Source of the DNA: Clostridia bacterium
GTDB lineage: Bacteria > Bacillota > Clostridia > TANB77 > CAG-508
Assembly: GCA_900768805.1 (NCBI GenBank)
Contig: CAAGEF010000109.1
Coordinates: forward strand, 1-8,156
Reading direction: 5' to 3'
Length of the DNA stretch: 8,156 nucleotides
In this document: one piece after another, positions 1-6,453 of the stretch
How positions within the stretch are numbered: position 1 is the first letter of the stretch
How the letters are laid out: each line of letters starts with the position of its first letter
Translations under genes and position numbers: made by a program
The notes under the pieces: model-generated
Seen by the model: only the letters and a program-made list of their open reading frames with translations
The model's database searches: none
What the model was told of the DNA's origin: nothing

Positions 1-2588
1 ACTATTCCTAATATTGTTAATATAACATTTTCTCTAAAAACATAACTTGAAACCTCTTTATCAAAAAATCCCAATAATTTTAATGTTGCCAGTTCTCTTT
101 TTCTTTCTGCTATATTTATTATATTTAAATTTACTAAAACTATAAATGCTAATAAACTTGCACATCCTATACATAATATTACTATACTCATTAAACTATT
201 TAAACTTTTTTGATATTCATTATTTACTGTAGATGTTAACATTATTCCACTTATTTTATCATTTTCCTTTAATTCATCTACCAAATCTTGAATTTCATCT
301 TCGTCTAAATCCTCTGTGTTTGCAAAGAACTGATTATATTTTATTTCTTCTTCATAAACTTCTTCATAAAGCTCTGGAGTTAAATAAATATAATTATATA
401 AATAATTCTCTGCAATTCCTATTACCTTTACTTCATTTGCTTTTACATCATTACCTATTTTTACTTTATCTCCAATTTTTATACCAAAAGTTTTGGCTAA
501 TTTTTCTGTTACTACAATTCCTTTATTCGTTAAATTTATTTCTTTTCCAGATGTTCTTTCTTTTAGATTTATATAATTTTTAAGCTCTTTTTTATCTATA
601 ACAACATAATATAAATCTTTTGTTTTATCATTAAACCATAGAGTGGTAGATTGTTGTCTTACTGGTGTTACAGCTGTTAAATCGTCTTTTTCTTTCATCA
701 ATTTATGAACTTCTTCTATTTTTTCATGTGGAAGATCTTGTTTTAAATTTATTTCCATATCATAAGTTTTAATCTCTGAAAATTGTCTTATAGCAATAGA
801 ATCTATTGATGTTTTTAATGCAAAACCTGTATAAATTAAAGCTGTACATCCAGCTATACCTATTATTGCCATTATAAGTCTTCTTTTATATCTGAAAATA
901 TTTCTGAAACTGCTTTTATAGAAAAAGTTTAGATGTTTCCATAAAAATCCCATTTTTTCTAAGAAAATATTTTTTCCTTCTTTTATAGATTTTGGTCTCA
1001 TTAATTCTGATGCTTTTTCTCTTAATGCTTTCATTGTTATAAATAATGTAACTGCTATTATTGATATAGCAGAAATTCCTATTACTAGTAATGTATTTAA
1101 CCAATTTATTTTAGTTACTAAATCTGGTAATGCATACAAACTACTATATGATATGTATAAAATTTGTAATATTAGAGTATTACCAACTATTATTCCTAAA
1201 ATTGTTCCTATTAGAGTGGTAATTATTGAATATATTATAAATTTTAGTGAGATTATAAAATTACTATAACCTAATGCTTTAAGTATACCTATATTTCCTC
1301 TTTCTTCTTCGATTGTTCTACTTACAGTAGTTATTGTTACTAATGCTGCAACTATAAAAAACATAAGTGGAAATACTTTTCCCATCATTCCTATTTTTAC
1401 TAAATCATTTTTTAATGATACAAAACTCTCGTTTTGTGTTATATTATTTTGATATATATCAACTATAAAATTTTCAAGTTCATATTTTGCATCTTCTAAT
1501 TTCTTTTTATTATCTGCAATTTCTTGTTGATACTCAGGCTTTTTTTCCTCAAATTCAGCTCTTTTTTTAGCAACTTCTGTTTTATTTGTTTCTATAGAAG
1601 ATAACATTTGATTTATATAATCAAGTGATATTGATGTTATACTCCCAGGATTTAAAATGTTACTTATTTGATATTGCTCTTTAACGCCCTTCCATATATT
1701 TTCTAATTCCTCTACTTGATTTTCTGCATCTTGTATTTGCTTTTCTGCATCTTTAAATTTTTGTTCCGATTCTGCTAATCTTCTCTCTGCATCTCCTATT
1801 TCATTACTACATTCATCATATAATTTATTACATCTTTCTTGTGTATTAGGAATTAGGTTTTGTAAAACTTTTGGGCCTATTTCTTCTACTTTATTTTTGT
1901 ATTCATCTTCAAAATAACTTAAATTATCATCAATATTTGTTTTTAAATAAATTGATGTATATACATCTGATTTAAAAACACTTTTTTTTACCATAAGATA
2001 TGAATTAAGTTCCCCTGTTTCTAACTGAGTTATTCCATAATATTGTGATAAATAAACTGGATTTCTAGCAATTCCTACAACTTCAAATGTTTTAACACTT
2101 ACTATATCATCTATAGAATCTTCTGTTCCACTTTTTATTTCTATTGTATCACCTATATTGTATCCATACATGGTATTCATTCTTGTATCTATTACACATT
2201 CTGTTTCTAATTCTGGCTCACGACCTTGTGTTAAATTCATTTTATTTAATTCAACTTCTGGAATTGAATTTAATCTTACAGCTAAAGTTTTTGTCTCTGA
2301 TTCAACTAAAACATCTTGCATATATGCCCCTTCAGCAAGCTCGATATTTTCTGTTTGTTTTGCTATTTCAACATCTTTATCTTCCCATCCTATTGTTGAA
2401 ATTAATTGGATATCATATATTTTATTATCTTTTAAATATTTTTCTGCTGTAAATTCCATATTTGGAGAAACTACATTCATTCCAACAAAAAAAGCTACAC
2501 CTAATATTATTATAAGTATGATTGAAATATATTGAAAAATACTAGATTTTAATTTTCTAACACAATCTTTTAAATATGCTGTTTTCAT
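1..2588 (-). CDS. Large FtsX/MacB-type ABC transporter permease, 3' end cut by the window edge
   Basis: The frame is open from an ATG at 2588 to the left edge, 862 codons without a stop. It reads as a two-module FtsX-type permease. TM1 is at about residues 18-38, followed by a large extracellular domain (about 40-400) with two Glu/Lys-rich heptad stretches (about 263-290 and 323-373) that should form a coiled coil. TM2-TM4 span about 402-518, with the family motif EERGNIGILKALGYS near 427-441 after TM2. TM5 is near 568-592, a second extracellular domain is near 597-785, and TM6 is near 795-822, followed by the second coupling motif RELATLKLLGFF. The last one or two helices are missing, so roughly 60-100 residues lie outside the window. 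Permeases of this family work with a LolD/MacB-type ATPase in export, lipid handling or antimicrobial-peptide resistance; the substrate cannot be read here. No ATPase gene is upstream; it may lie beyond the left edge. The start is set by AAAGAGG seven bases upstream. Confidence 0.9.
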   Translation of the reverse strand, partial: MKTAYLKDCVRKLKSSIFQYISIILIIILGVAFFVGMNVVSPNMEFTAEKYLKDNKIYDIQLISTIGWEDKDVEIAKQTENIELAEGAYMQDVLVESETKTLAVRLNSIPEVELNKMNLTQGREPELETECVIDTRMNTMYGYNIGDTIEIKSGTEDSIDDIVSVKTFEVVGIARNPVYLSQYYGITQLETGELNSYLMVKKSVFKSDVYTSIYLKTNIDDNLSYFEDEYKNKVEEIGPKVLQNLIPNTQERCNKLYDECSNEIGDAERRLAESEQKFKDAEKQIQDAENQVEELENIWKGVKEQYQISNILNPGSITSISLDYINQMLSSIETNKTEVAKKRAEFEEKKPEYQQEIADNKKKLEDAKYELENFIVDIYQNNITQNESFVSLKNDLVKIGMMGKVFPLMFFIVAALVTITTVSRTIEEERGNIGILKALGYSNFIISLKFIIYSIITTLIGTILGIIVGNTLILQILYISYSSLYALPDLVTKINWLNTLLVIGISAISIIAVTLFITMKALREKASELMRPKSIKEGKNIFLEKMGFLWKHLNFFYKSSFRNIFRYKRRLIMAIIGIAGCTALIYTGFALKTSIDSIAIRQFSEIKTYDMEINLKQDLPHEKIEEVHKLMKEKDDLTAVTPVRQQSTTLWFNDKTKDLYYVVIDKKELKNYINLKERTSGKEINLTNKGIVVTEKLAKTFGIKIGDKVKIGNDVKANEVKVIGIAENYLYNYIYLTPELYEEVYEEEIKYNQFFANTEDLDEDEIQDLVDELKENDKISGIMLTSTVNNEYQKSLNSLMSIVILCIGCASLLAFIVLVNLNIINIAERKRELATLKLLGFFDKEVSSYVFRENVILTILGI

Positions 2589-2595
2589 TAAAAAA

Positions 2596-2602
2596 CCTCT
2601 TT
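2596..2602 (-). promoter_or_regulatory. Ribosome binding site of the large permease
   Basis: The minus strand reads AAAGAGG, then seven bases (all T except the last), then ATG at 2588. It supports that ATG as the start, since the protein then begins with a short basic segment and TM1. Confidence 0.75.
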
Positions 2603-2655
2603 TATTACATCTTTTATTTCAATATTTTCATCTTTTGTATTTTTAGTATACGGCT

Positions 2656-2684
2656 ATAATATCATCTTTATTATTGGTTGTCAA
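2656..2684 (-). promoter_or_regulatory. Sigma-A promoter of the large permease
   Basis: The minus strand carries a perfect TTGACA (2679-2684), a 17-base spacer and TATTAT (2656-2661), one base off the consensus -10. Transcription should start near 2649, giving a leader of about 60 bases. The -35 begins 13 bases after the stop of the upstream small gene, so the permease can be transcribed on its own. An imperfect dyad, TATA-GCCG-TATA, sits from the -10 into the start region and could be an operator, but it is short. Confidence 0.75.
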
Positions 2685-2697
2685 ACAAAATTTCATT

Positions 2698-2871
2698 TTA
2701 CTTTTCATCCTCCGCTGAATTCAACGCAATTATAGCAAGATTATCTGCTATTGCCATAAGTAGTGCTGATAATGTTGCTACATCTTTATTAGAAAATTTT
2801 TCTCCTATTATTATTGAAATTGTACTTGCTAAAGTTATTAACTCACAACTATTTAAATCATTAATATTCAC
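2698..2871 (-). CDS. Small conserved-looking protein, 57 residues, function unknown
   Basis: A short acidic protein with no signal peptide. After NINDLNSCELITLAS it forms two moderately hydrophobic segments (about residues 11-23 and 31-49) separated by a polar EKFSNKD turn, and it ends in the charged tail NSAEDEK. The composition suggests a small helical-hairpin protein. From memory it resembles the short clostridial proteins annotated DUF6774, which share a CEL..LA...A pattern and a GD/AD-NLA-I motif near the C terminus; I could not verify this. The frame extends to a GTG at 2880, but that codon directly abuts the Shine-Dalgarno sequence. The GTG at 2871 has AAAGGGTGAT ending four bases upstream and is the better start. 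It stands alone between the glucosaminidase terminator and the permease promoter. No function is proposed. Confidence 0.7.
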   Translation of the reverse strand: MNINDLNSCELITLASTISIIIGEKFSNKDVATLSALLMAIADNLAIIALNSAEDEK

Positions 2872-2874
2872 TTG

Positions 2875-2884
2875 TATCACCCTT
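2875..2884 (-). promoter_or_regulatory. Ribosome binding site that decides the GTG start of the small protein
   Basis: The minus strand reads AAAGGGTGAT, a near match to the 16S-complementary AAAGGAGGTGAT. It overlaps the in-frame GTG at 2880 and lies four bases before the GTG at 2871, which favours initiation at 2871. Confidence 0.6.
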
Positions 2885-2985
2885 TATATTATATTCTAAT
2901 TTTACATAAAGTTTTACATATATATATCATCATCATAAAATTATAGTTAACATTTTCTAATTTCGTATAATTTCCTACTGAATAG
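2881..2985 (-). promoter_or_regulatory. Probable control region of the 57-residue protein gene
   Basis: This interval must hold the promoter, because a terminator closes the gene before it. Two TATAAT hexamers are present on the minus strand (2940-2945 and 2888-2893), but neither has a convincing -35 at 16-18 bases. The 2940-2945 copy gives the more sensible leader, about 60 bases. Between the two -10 candidates, a nine-base direct repeat (TATGTAAAA on the minus strand, 2912-2920 and 2900-2908) recurs with a period of 12. A weak or activator-dependent promoter is possible. Confidence 0.3.
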
Positions 2986-3012
2986 AAAAACGCCGAACCA
3001 AGTAGTTCGACG
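2986..3012 (-). terminator. Intrinsic terminator of the glucosaminidase gene
   Basis: On the minus strand, CGTCGAAC and GTTCGGCG form an eight-position stem with one mismatch around a six-base loop, followed directly by TTTTT. It stands about 40 bases after the stop of the gene ending at 3054 and is one of the most GC-rich short stretches in the window. Confidence 0.85.
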
Positions 3013-3053
3013 CTATAAACGAAAGCACTTTATTGTTACATAAAACAGACTAA

Positions 3054-3872
3054 TTAAAAAATCTGTTGCATACGTTCCCAGACAAGATCTATCCAAGAAG
3101 AATCACAATAGCATACAGATACTCCTGCTATTGTTTTTCCATTATAACAAGCTCCTCCTTCTGTTAAATAATTATTATGAAGATTTGAAGCAGTTTCCTC
3201 TAAATTTTCATAAACAGAAGAATATGCTATCAAGGAGCCGTTGCTCATCATACCAGTATAATTATTCTTATAAATGCAGTTTTCTGCACATCCCCACCAG
3301 GATTCTGCAGAAATTATTCCAGCAAAGAATATTTCATTTATCTCGTATTGATGAGAAAGATTATAAATTGTTTCTGCATGAATAGAATAAAAATCAGTTT
3401 CATCATCAATACTTATTCCATCCATAAGAATTTGAAATTCCTCTAATGTAAAGCCAGATAACATGGTAACATCCATATCATATGAAATTGTTCCTTGATA
3501 TTTAGAAATTACCTCCTCCAAAGTTATACTTGGAATATTTTGTTCAATTTCCTTTTTTATCAATGCTGATGTTTGTTGTATTTCTTTTTTTACTTCTGTC
3601 TCTTTTGCTAAGATTGTTGAAGTTTCTTTTACAATTTTTGTTGTATACCGAACAGAAGTTACCACTTCTGTTGGAACTGTTGTTTCTGAAACGCTCTTAT
3701 ACTCAGAATTTGTAACAATTACATTTTGAGTTGTTGTGTTAGTTTCAGAAACTTCTTCAACTTCAACAATGTCGTTTCTAGTTAACGCTTCTACAACTAA
3801 ATATGTAGAAAAAGTAAAACAAGCAAAAAAAGCCACCAAAATAATCAAAAAAACACTTTTATTATTATGCAT
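3054..3872 (-). CDS. Membrane-anchored endo-beta-N-acetylglucosaminidase (peptidoglycan hydrolase)
   Basis: A secreted cell-wall hydrolase expected to cut the GlcNAc-MurNAc glycan bond, on the outer face of the membrane. Residues 7-29 form a hydrophobic signal or anchor helix after HNNK. Residues 32-112 are a Thr/Val/Glu/Lys-rich, low-complexity linker suited to crossing the wall. The catalytic domain (about 165-272) fits the glucosaminidase family (PF01832/GH73-like): INEIFFAGIISAESWWG contains the likely catalytic Glu190, followed by NNYTGMM, the helix ENLEETASNLHNNYL, and the closing WIDLVWERM. Five cysteines (195, 199, 242, 254, 256) lie in this exported domain, which is unusual for a Firmicute wall enzyme and suggests disulfides. 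A length of 272 residues suits a single-domain enzyme without wall-binding repeats. It is a single-gene unit with its own promoter and terminator. Start: ATG at 3872, with GGAAAGGA six bases upstream. Confidence 0.85.
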   Translation of the reverse strand: MHNNKSVFLIILVAFFACFTFSTYLVVEALTRNDIVEVEEVSETNTTTQNVIVTNSEYKSVSETTVPTEVVTSVRYTTKIVKETSTILAKETEVKKEIQQTSALIKKEIEQNIPSITLEEVISKYQGTISYDMDVTMLSGFTLEEFQILMDGISIDDETDFYSIHAETIYNLSHQYEINEIFFAGIISAESWWGCAENCIYKNNYTGMMSNGSLIAYSSVYENLEETASNLHNNYLTEGGACYNGKTIAGVSVCYCDSSWIDLVWERMQQIF

Positions 3873-3878
3873 AAAAAT

Positions 3879-3886
3879 TCCTTTCC
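3879..3886 (-). promoter_or_regulatory. Ribosome binding site of the glucosaminidase gene
   Basis: GGAAAGGA on the minus strand, six bases before the ATG at 3872; it supports that start, which places the hydrophobic anchor at the N terminus. Confidence 0.7.
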
Positions 3887-3918
3887 ATTCGTTTATATAT
3901 TAAAGTGCAATCTCTTTT

Positions 3919-3947
3919 ATTATAACAAACTAACATATCTTTGTCAA
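3919..3947 (-). promoter_or_regulatory. Consensus sigma-A promoter of the glucosaminidase gene
   Basis: Perfect TTGACA (3942-3947), a 17-base spacer, and perfect TATAAT (3919-3924) on the minus strand. Start is expected near 3912, with a leader of about 40 bases. The inverted pair GTGCAA/TTGCAC (3905-3910 and 3965-3970) flanks the promoter. Confidence 0.9.
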
Positions 3948-3999
3948 ATAAGCTATTTAGAAATTTGCACAAAGAAAATGTCCTCTATTGTTCTTACAT

Positions 4000-4034
4000 A
4001 AAAAAGTTTCAGGAAACTTAACCTGAAACTTTTT
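4000..4034 (-). terminator. Strong intrinsic terminator after scpA
   Basis: A perfect 13-base-pair stem (arms 4001-4013 and 4022-4034) around an eight-base loop. On the minus strand the core CAGG/CCTG is flanked by GTTTC/GAAAC, and the stem ends in a run of six T. It begins within five bases of the scpA stop. The symmetrical A and T tracts would let it work in both directions, but no plus-strand gene is seen that needs it. It closes the recA-recX-scpA unit. Confidence 0.9.
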
Positions 4035-4038
4035 CTTT

Positions 4039-4800
4039 CTAATTATCTTCTTTGCTCCTTTTGGAAACAGTTATATCACCAAATAATTCATTTTGAGAAG
4101 TATATACCTTGCTTCTTCTACTTAATTCTAAAACACCCGAAAAAGCAGTTACCACTTCTGCTTTTGGTTTTTCTTTTAATGAAAAAATTTTGCCAAATAC
4201 AAATTTTTTATTTTTTATAAGTTCTCTAAAGATATCTTTTACTTTATCTGTTACTGTATAGACGTCATGAATAGCTATTTTTTCTATATTTTTAGCATTT
4301 TCATTTTTCTTTTCTTTATCTCTTTTTAATAATCTTTTATATTTTTCTATAATTATATCTGCTGTAAAACTTTTTTCAATTTTTTGTTTTGGAAGCTCTA
4401 TTTCATCACATTTTTTATAAAACCTTTTTGAATAAGTATTTATTCTATCTTTAAAAACTTTACTTATTTCTTTATATTTTTTGTATTCTATTATCCTTCT
4501 TATTAATTCTTCTTCTGTAAGCTCTGCTTCATCTTCTGTTTCTTTAGGCAATAAAGCTTTTGATTTTAATAATACTAGAGTAGAAGCCATAATTAAAAAT
4601 TCACTTGTTATTTCTAAATTTAATTTTTCTTGCTCTTTAATATAATCTACATATTGATCTGCAATTTCATCTATATTTACTTTATAAATATCCATTTTAT
4701 TTTTGTCTATTAAATAACATAATAAATCTAACGGACCTTCAAAATTATCAAGCCTTAATTCATATTTCTTTGATTCAAGTGTTATTAATTTATTGTTCAT
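4039..4800 (-). CDS. scpA: Segregation and condensation protein A (kleisin of the SMC-ScpAB complex)
   Basis: ScpA is the cytoplasmic kleisin that bridges the two heads of the Smc dimer and binds ScpB, compacting and separating newly replicated origins. The N-terminal domain carries the signature FEGPLDLLCYLIDKNKMDIY (residues 20-39), followed by the conserved helices IADQYVDYI and LIMASTLVLLKSKALLP (69-85). The middle (86-175) is rich in Lys and Glu, as usual for the ScpB-binding linker. The C-terminal winged helix shows VVTAFSGVLELSRR (216-229) and the ending QNELFGDITV (236-245), matching the family's LLEL and Q..FGDI pattern. A length of 253 is normal. The gene starts 49 bases after recX with AGAAGGGAA (4805-4813) just before the ATG, and no promoter is seen in the gap, so it is probably co-transcribed with recA-recX. 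scpB, its usual neighbour, is not next to it: a terminator follows directly. Confidence 0.95.
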   Translation of the reverse strand: MNNKLITLESKKYELRLDNFEGPLDLLCYLIDKNKMDIYKVNIDEIADQYVDYIKEQEKLNLEITSEFLIMASTLVLLKSKALLPKETEDEAELTEEELIRRIIEYKKYKEISKVFKDRINTYSKRFYKKCDEIELPKQKIEKSFTADIIIEKYKRLLKRDKEKKNENAKNIEKIAIHDVYTVTDKVKDIFRELIKNKKFVFGKIFSLKEKPKAEVVTAFSGVLELSRRSKVYTSQNELFGDITVSKRSKEDN

Positions 4801-4849
4801 AAGCTTCCCTTCTAGTTATTTTTTAGTAAGATTTATAACATAATAATTA

Positions 4850-5293
4850 TTATATATCTTTCTCTATTTCCTTTATTGTTTCTAACATATATCCTTTTTT
4901 ATATAAAAATTCTTTTATATCCGAAAATTCCATGTCTTTAGATTTCTTTATGTATATGTTTTTAGCAGATTTTATTTCATAATTGTATAAATCATCATAG
5001 TTTTCACAAAAATAATCTTCTACTAAACTTTTGTCTATTCCTTTCTGATATAATTTATATTTCATTTCTTTTAATGATAAATTTTTTAATGCCATAAATT
5101 CATTTACGCTTCTTATTATATAATCATTATCATTTATATATTTTTCTTCTTTTAAGAAATCTATCATATCTTCCATCATGTTATAATCTTCATTTTGAAA
5201 TTTTTGTCTAACCTCTTGTTCTGTTCTTTTTTTATAGAAGATATATTTTAAAACTTTTTGTTTTAATTTATCAAAATCTTCTGCAGTATACAT
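4850..5293 (-). CDS. recX: RecX, regulatory protein for RecA
   Basis: RecX binds inside the RecA-DNA filament and limits its growth or its ATPase and coprotease activity. The 147-residue protein has the all-helical tandem three-helix repeats of the family: FDKLKQKVLKYIFYKKRTEQEVRQKF (7-32; compare the usual RS..EL...L pattern, here KRTEQEVRQKF), then a stretch containing DFLKEEKYINDNDYIIRSV (45-63), and LSLKEMKYKLYQKGIDKSLV (72-91). A partly preserved last repeat (about 100-145) carries EFLYKKGYMLETI. The ATG shares one base with the recA stop (TAATG), and its GAGGATGGAG ribosome binding site (5298-5307) lies inside the last recA codons. This implies translational coupling and a RecX level tied to RecA. 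The overall sequence is diverged, but position and repeat pattern make the call firm. Confidence 0.92.
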   Translation of the reverse strand: MYTAEDFDKLKQKVLKYIFYKKRTEQEVRQKFQNEDYNMMEDMIDFLKEEKYINDNDYIIRSVNEFMALKNLSLKEMKYKLYQKGIDKSLVEDYFCENYDDLYNYEIKSAKNIYIKKSKDMEFSDIKEFLYKKGYMLETIKEIEKDI

Positions 5294-6351
5294 TATTCTC
5301 CATCCTCATCTAGTTCTTCATCTTCTTGTATTTCATCTTCTACTAATGCATTTTCAAAAGCTTTGTTGAAATTATCTCTAATTTTCTTTTCAACTTCATC
5401 CATAACTTTTGGATTTGTTTCTAAGTATTTCTTTATATTTTCTCTACCTTGTCCTATTCTTTCTCCATTATAGCTAAACCAAGAACCACTTTTTTCTATA
5501 ATATCTAAATTAACAGCTAAATCTAAAACATTTCCAGATTTAGAAATTCCTTTTCCATATACTATATCAAATTCAGCTTCTCTAAATGGTGGAGCAACTT
5601 TATTTTTTACTATTTTAACTCTTGTTCTACTTCCAATTACCTCTCCATCTTGCTTTATATTTTCTACTTTTCTAATATCTAATCTTACTGATGAAAAGAA
5701 TTTTAGTGCTCTACCTCCAGGTGTTGTTTCTGGATTTCCAAACATTATTCCTACTTTTTCTCTTAATTGGTTTATAAATAATATTATACAATTTGTTTTA
5801 TTTATTGCACCTGCAAGTTTTCTTAAACCTTGAGACATAAGTCTTGCTTGTAAACCAACATGTGAATCTCCCATATCTCCATCTATTTCTGCTTTTGGTA
5901 CTAATGCAGCAACTGAGTCTACTACTATTAAATCTATTGCTCCACTTCTTACTAAAGCTTCTGCAATTTCTAATGCTTGTTCTCCTGTATCTGGTTGTGA
6001 TACTATTAGGTTATCTATATCTACACCTAAATTTTTTGCATATACTGGATCTAGTGCATGTTCTGCATCTATAAAAGCAGCTTCTCCTCCAGCTTTTTGT
6101 GCTTCTGCTATTGCATGTAATGCAAGTGTTGTTTTTCCAGATGATTCTGGTCCAAATACCTCTATTATTCTTCCTTTAGGAATTCCTCCTATTCCCAAAG
6201 CTATATCTAATGCTAATGCTCCTGTAGAAATTGCTTCAACATTCATTGATTTACAATCTCCAAGTTTCATTACAGATCCTTTTCCAAATTGTTTTTCTAT
6301 TTGGCTCATTGCAGCCTCTAATGCTTTTCTTTTTTCTGAATTATCTCCCAT
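5293..6351 (-). CDS. recA: RecA recombinase
   Basis: RecA polymerises on single-stranded DNA with ATP, drives homologous pairing and strand exchange, and triggers LexA self-cleavage in the SOS response. The 352 residues match the usual bacterial length with no intein or deletion. Visible: the N-terminal polymerisation helix (about 5-30), Walker A GPESSGKT (67-74), the catalytic-type Glu in DAEH (Glu97), Walker B LIVVDSVAAL (141-150), loop L1 around IDGDMGDSHVG (156-166), and loop L2 around NQLREKVGIMFGNPETTPGG (194-213), including the conserved NPETTPGG. The protein ends in the strongly acidic tail (about 336-352) that tempers DNA binding. Start: ATG at 6351 with AGGAGG five bases upstream. 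It is first in a unit with recX and scpA and has its own promoter and an SOS-like operator. No feature suggests transfer. Confidence 0.99.
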   Translation of the reverse strand: MGDNSEKRKALEAAMSQIEKQFGKGSVMKLGDCKSMNVEAISTGALALDIALGIGGIPKGRIIEVFGPESSGKTTLALHAIAEAQKAGGEAAFIDAEHALDPVYAKNLGVDIDNLIVSQPDTGEQALEIAEALVRSGAIDLIVVDSVAALVPKAEIDGDMGDSHVGLQARLMSQGLRKLAGAINKTNCIILFINQLREKVGIMFGNPETTPGGRALKFFSSVRLDIRKVENIKQDGEVIGSRTRVKIVKNKVAPPFREAEFDIVYGKGISKSGNVLDLAVNLDIIEKSGSWFSYNGERIGQGRENIKKYLETNPKVMDEVEKKIRDNFNKAFENALVEDEIQEDEELDEDGE

Positions 6352-6356
6352 GTTTT

Positions 6357-6362
6357 CCTCCT
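6357..6362 (-). promoter_or_regulatory. Ribosome binding site of recA
   Basis: AGGAGG on the minus strand, five bases before the ATG at 6351: a full-strength site that fixes the recA start. Confidence 0.9.
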
Positions 6363-6381
6363 ATTATAGTTCATTTGTTCT

Positions 6382-6397
6382 TCAAACTTTTGTTTGA
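6382..6397 (-). promoter_or_regulatory. Probable LexA (SOS) operator of recA
   Basis: A perfect inverted repeat with six-base arms, TCAAAC-TTTT-GTTTGA on the plus strand. It lies five bases downstream of the -10, over the expected start of transcription, where a repressor would block initiation. Gram-positive LexA sites have the form GAAC-N4-GTTC, and clostridial variants with GTTT half-sites are known. This site is AAAC-N4-GTTT, one change per half-site. A further GAAC half-site pair in direct orientation (GAACAAATGAAC on the minus strand, 6370-6381) lies just downstream. The role is inferred from position and symmetry; lexA is not in the window. Confidence 0.65.
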
Positions 6398-6401
6398 TAA
6401 C

Positions 6402-6429
6402 ATTATATCTTTATTTTTAAATTTGTCAA
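6402..6429 (-). promoter_or_regulatory. Sigma-A promoter of recA
   Basis: Perfect TTGACA (6424-6429), a 16-base spacer, and perfect TATAAT (6402-6407) on the minus strand. Start is expected near 6395, inside the dyad at 6382-6397. A promoter this strong needs a repressor to be inducible, which fits SOS control. Confidence 0.88.
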
Positions 6430-6453
6430 TACTAAAAATATATTTTTTTCAAA

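Noticed and set aside
916..1104. Minus-strand 62-residue frame inside the permease gene
   Set aside because: It is out of frame with the permease and fully contained in it, has Asn/Lys/Ile-rich content, and shows no support for separate translation.
2144..2535. Plus-strand open frames opposite the large permease (2144-2452 and 2158-2535), with similar ones at 233-583
   Set aside because: They lie antisense to a long, well-supported permease gene. Their Leu/Phe/Tyr-rich composition is what the reverse of A-rich coding sequence gives, and no ribosome binding site or homology is recognised.
3131..3715. Plus-strand frames opposite the glucosaminidase (3131-3385, 3530-3715)
   Set aside because: Reverse complement of a well-supported secreted hydrolase, with no ribosome binding site or recognisable product.
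4840..4853. Perfect palindrome ATAATAATTATTAT over the recX stop
   Set aside because: It is made only of A and T, has no loop and no T tract, and is short enough to arise by chance at this base composition.
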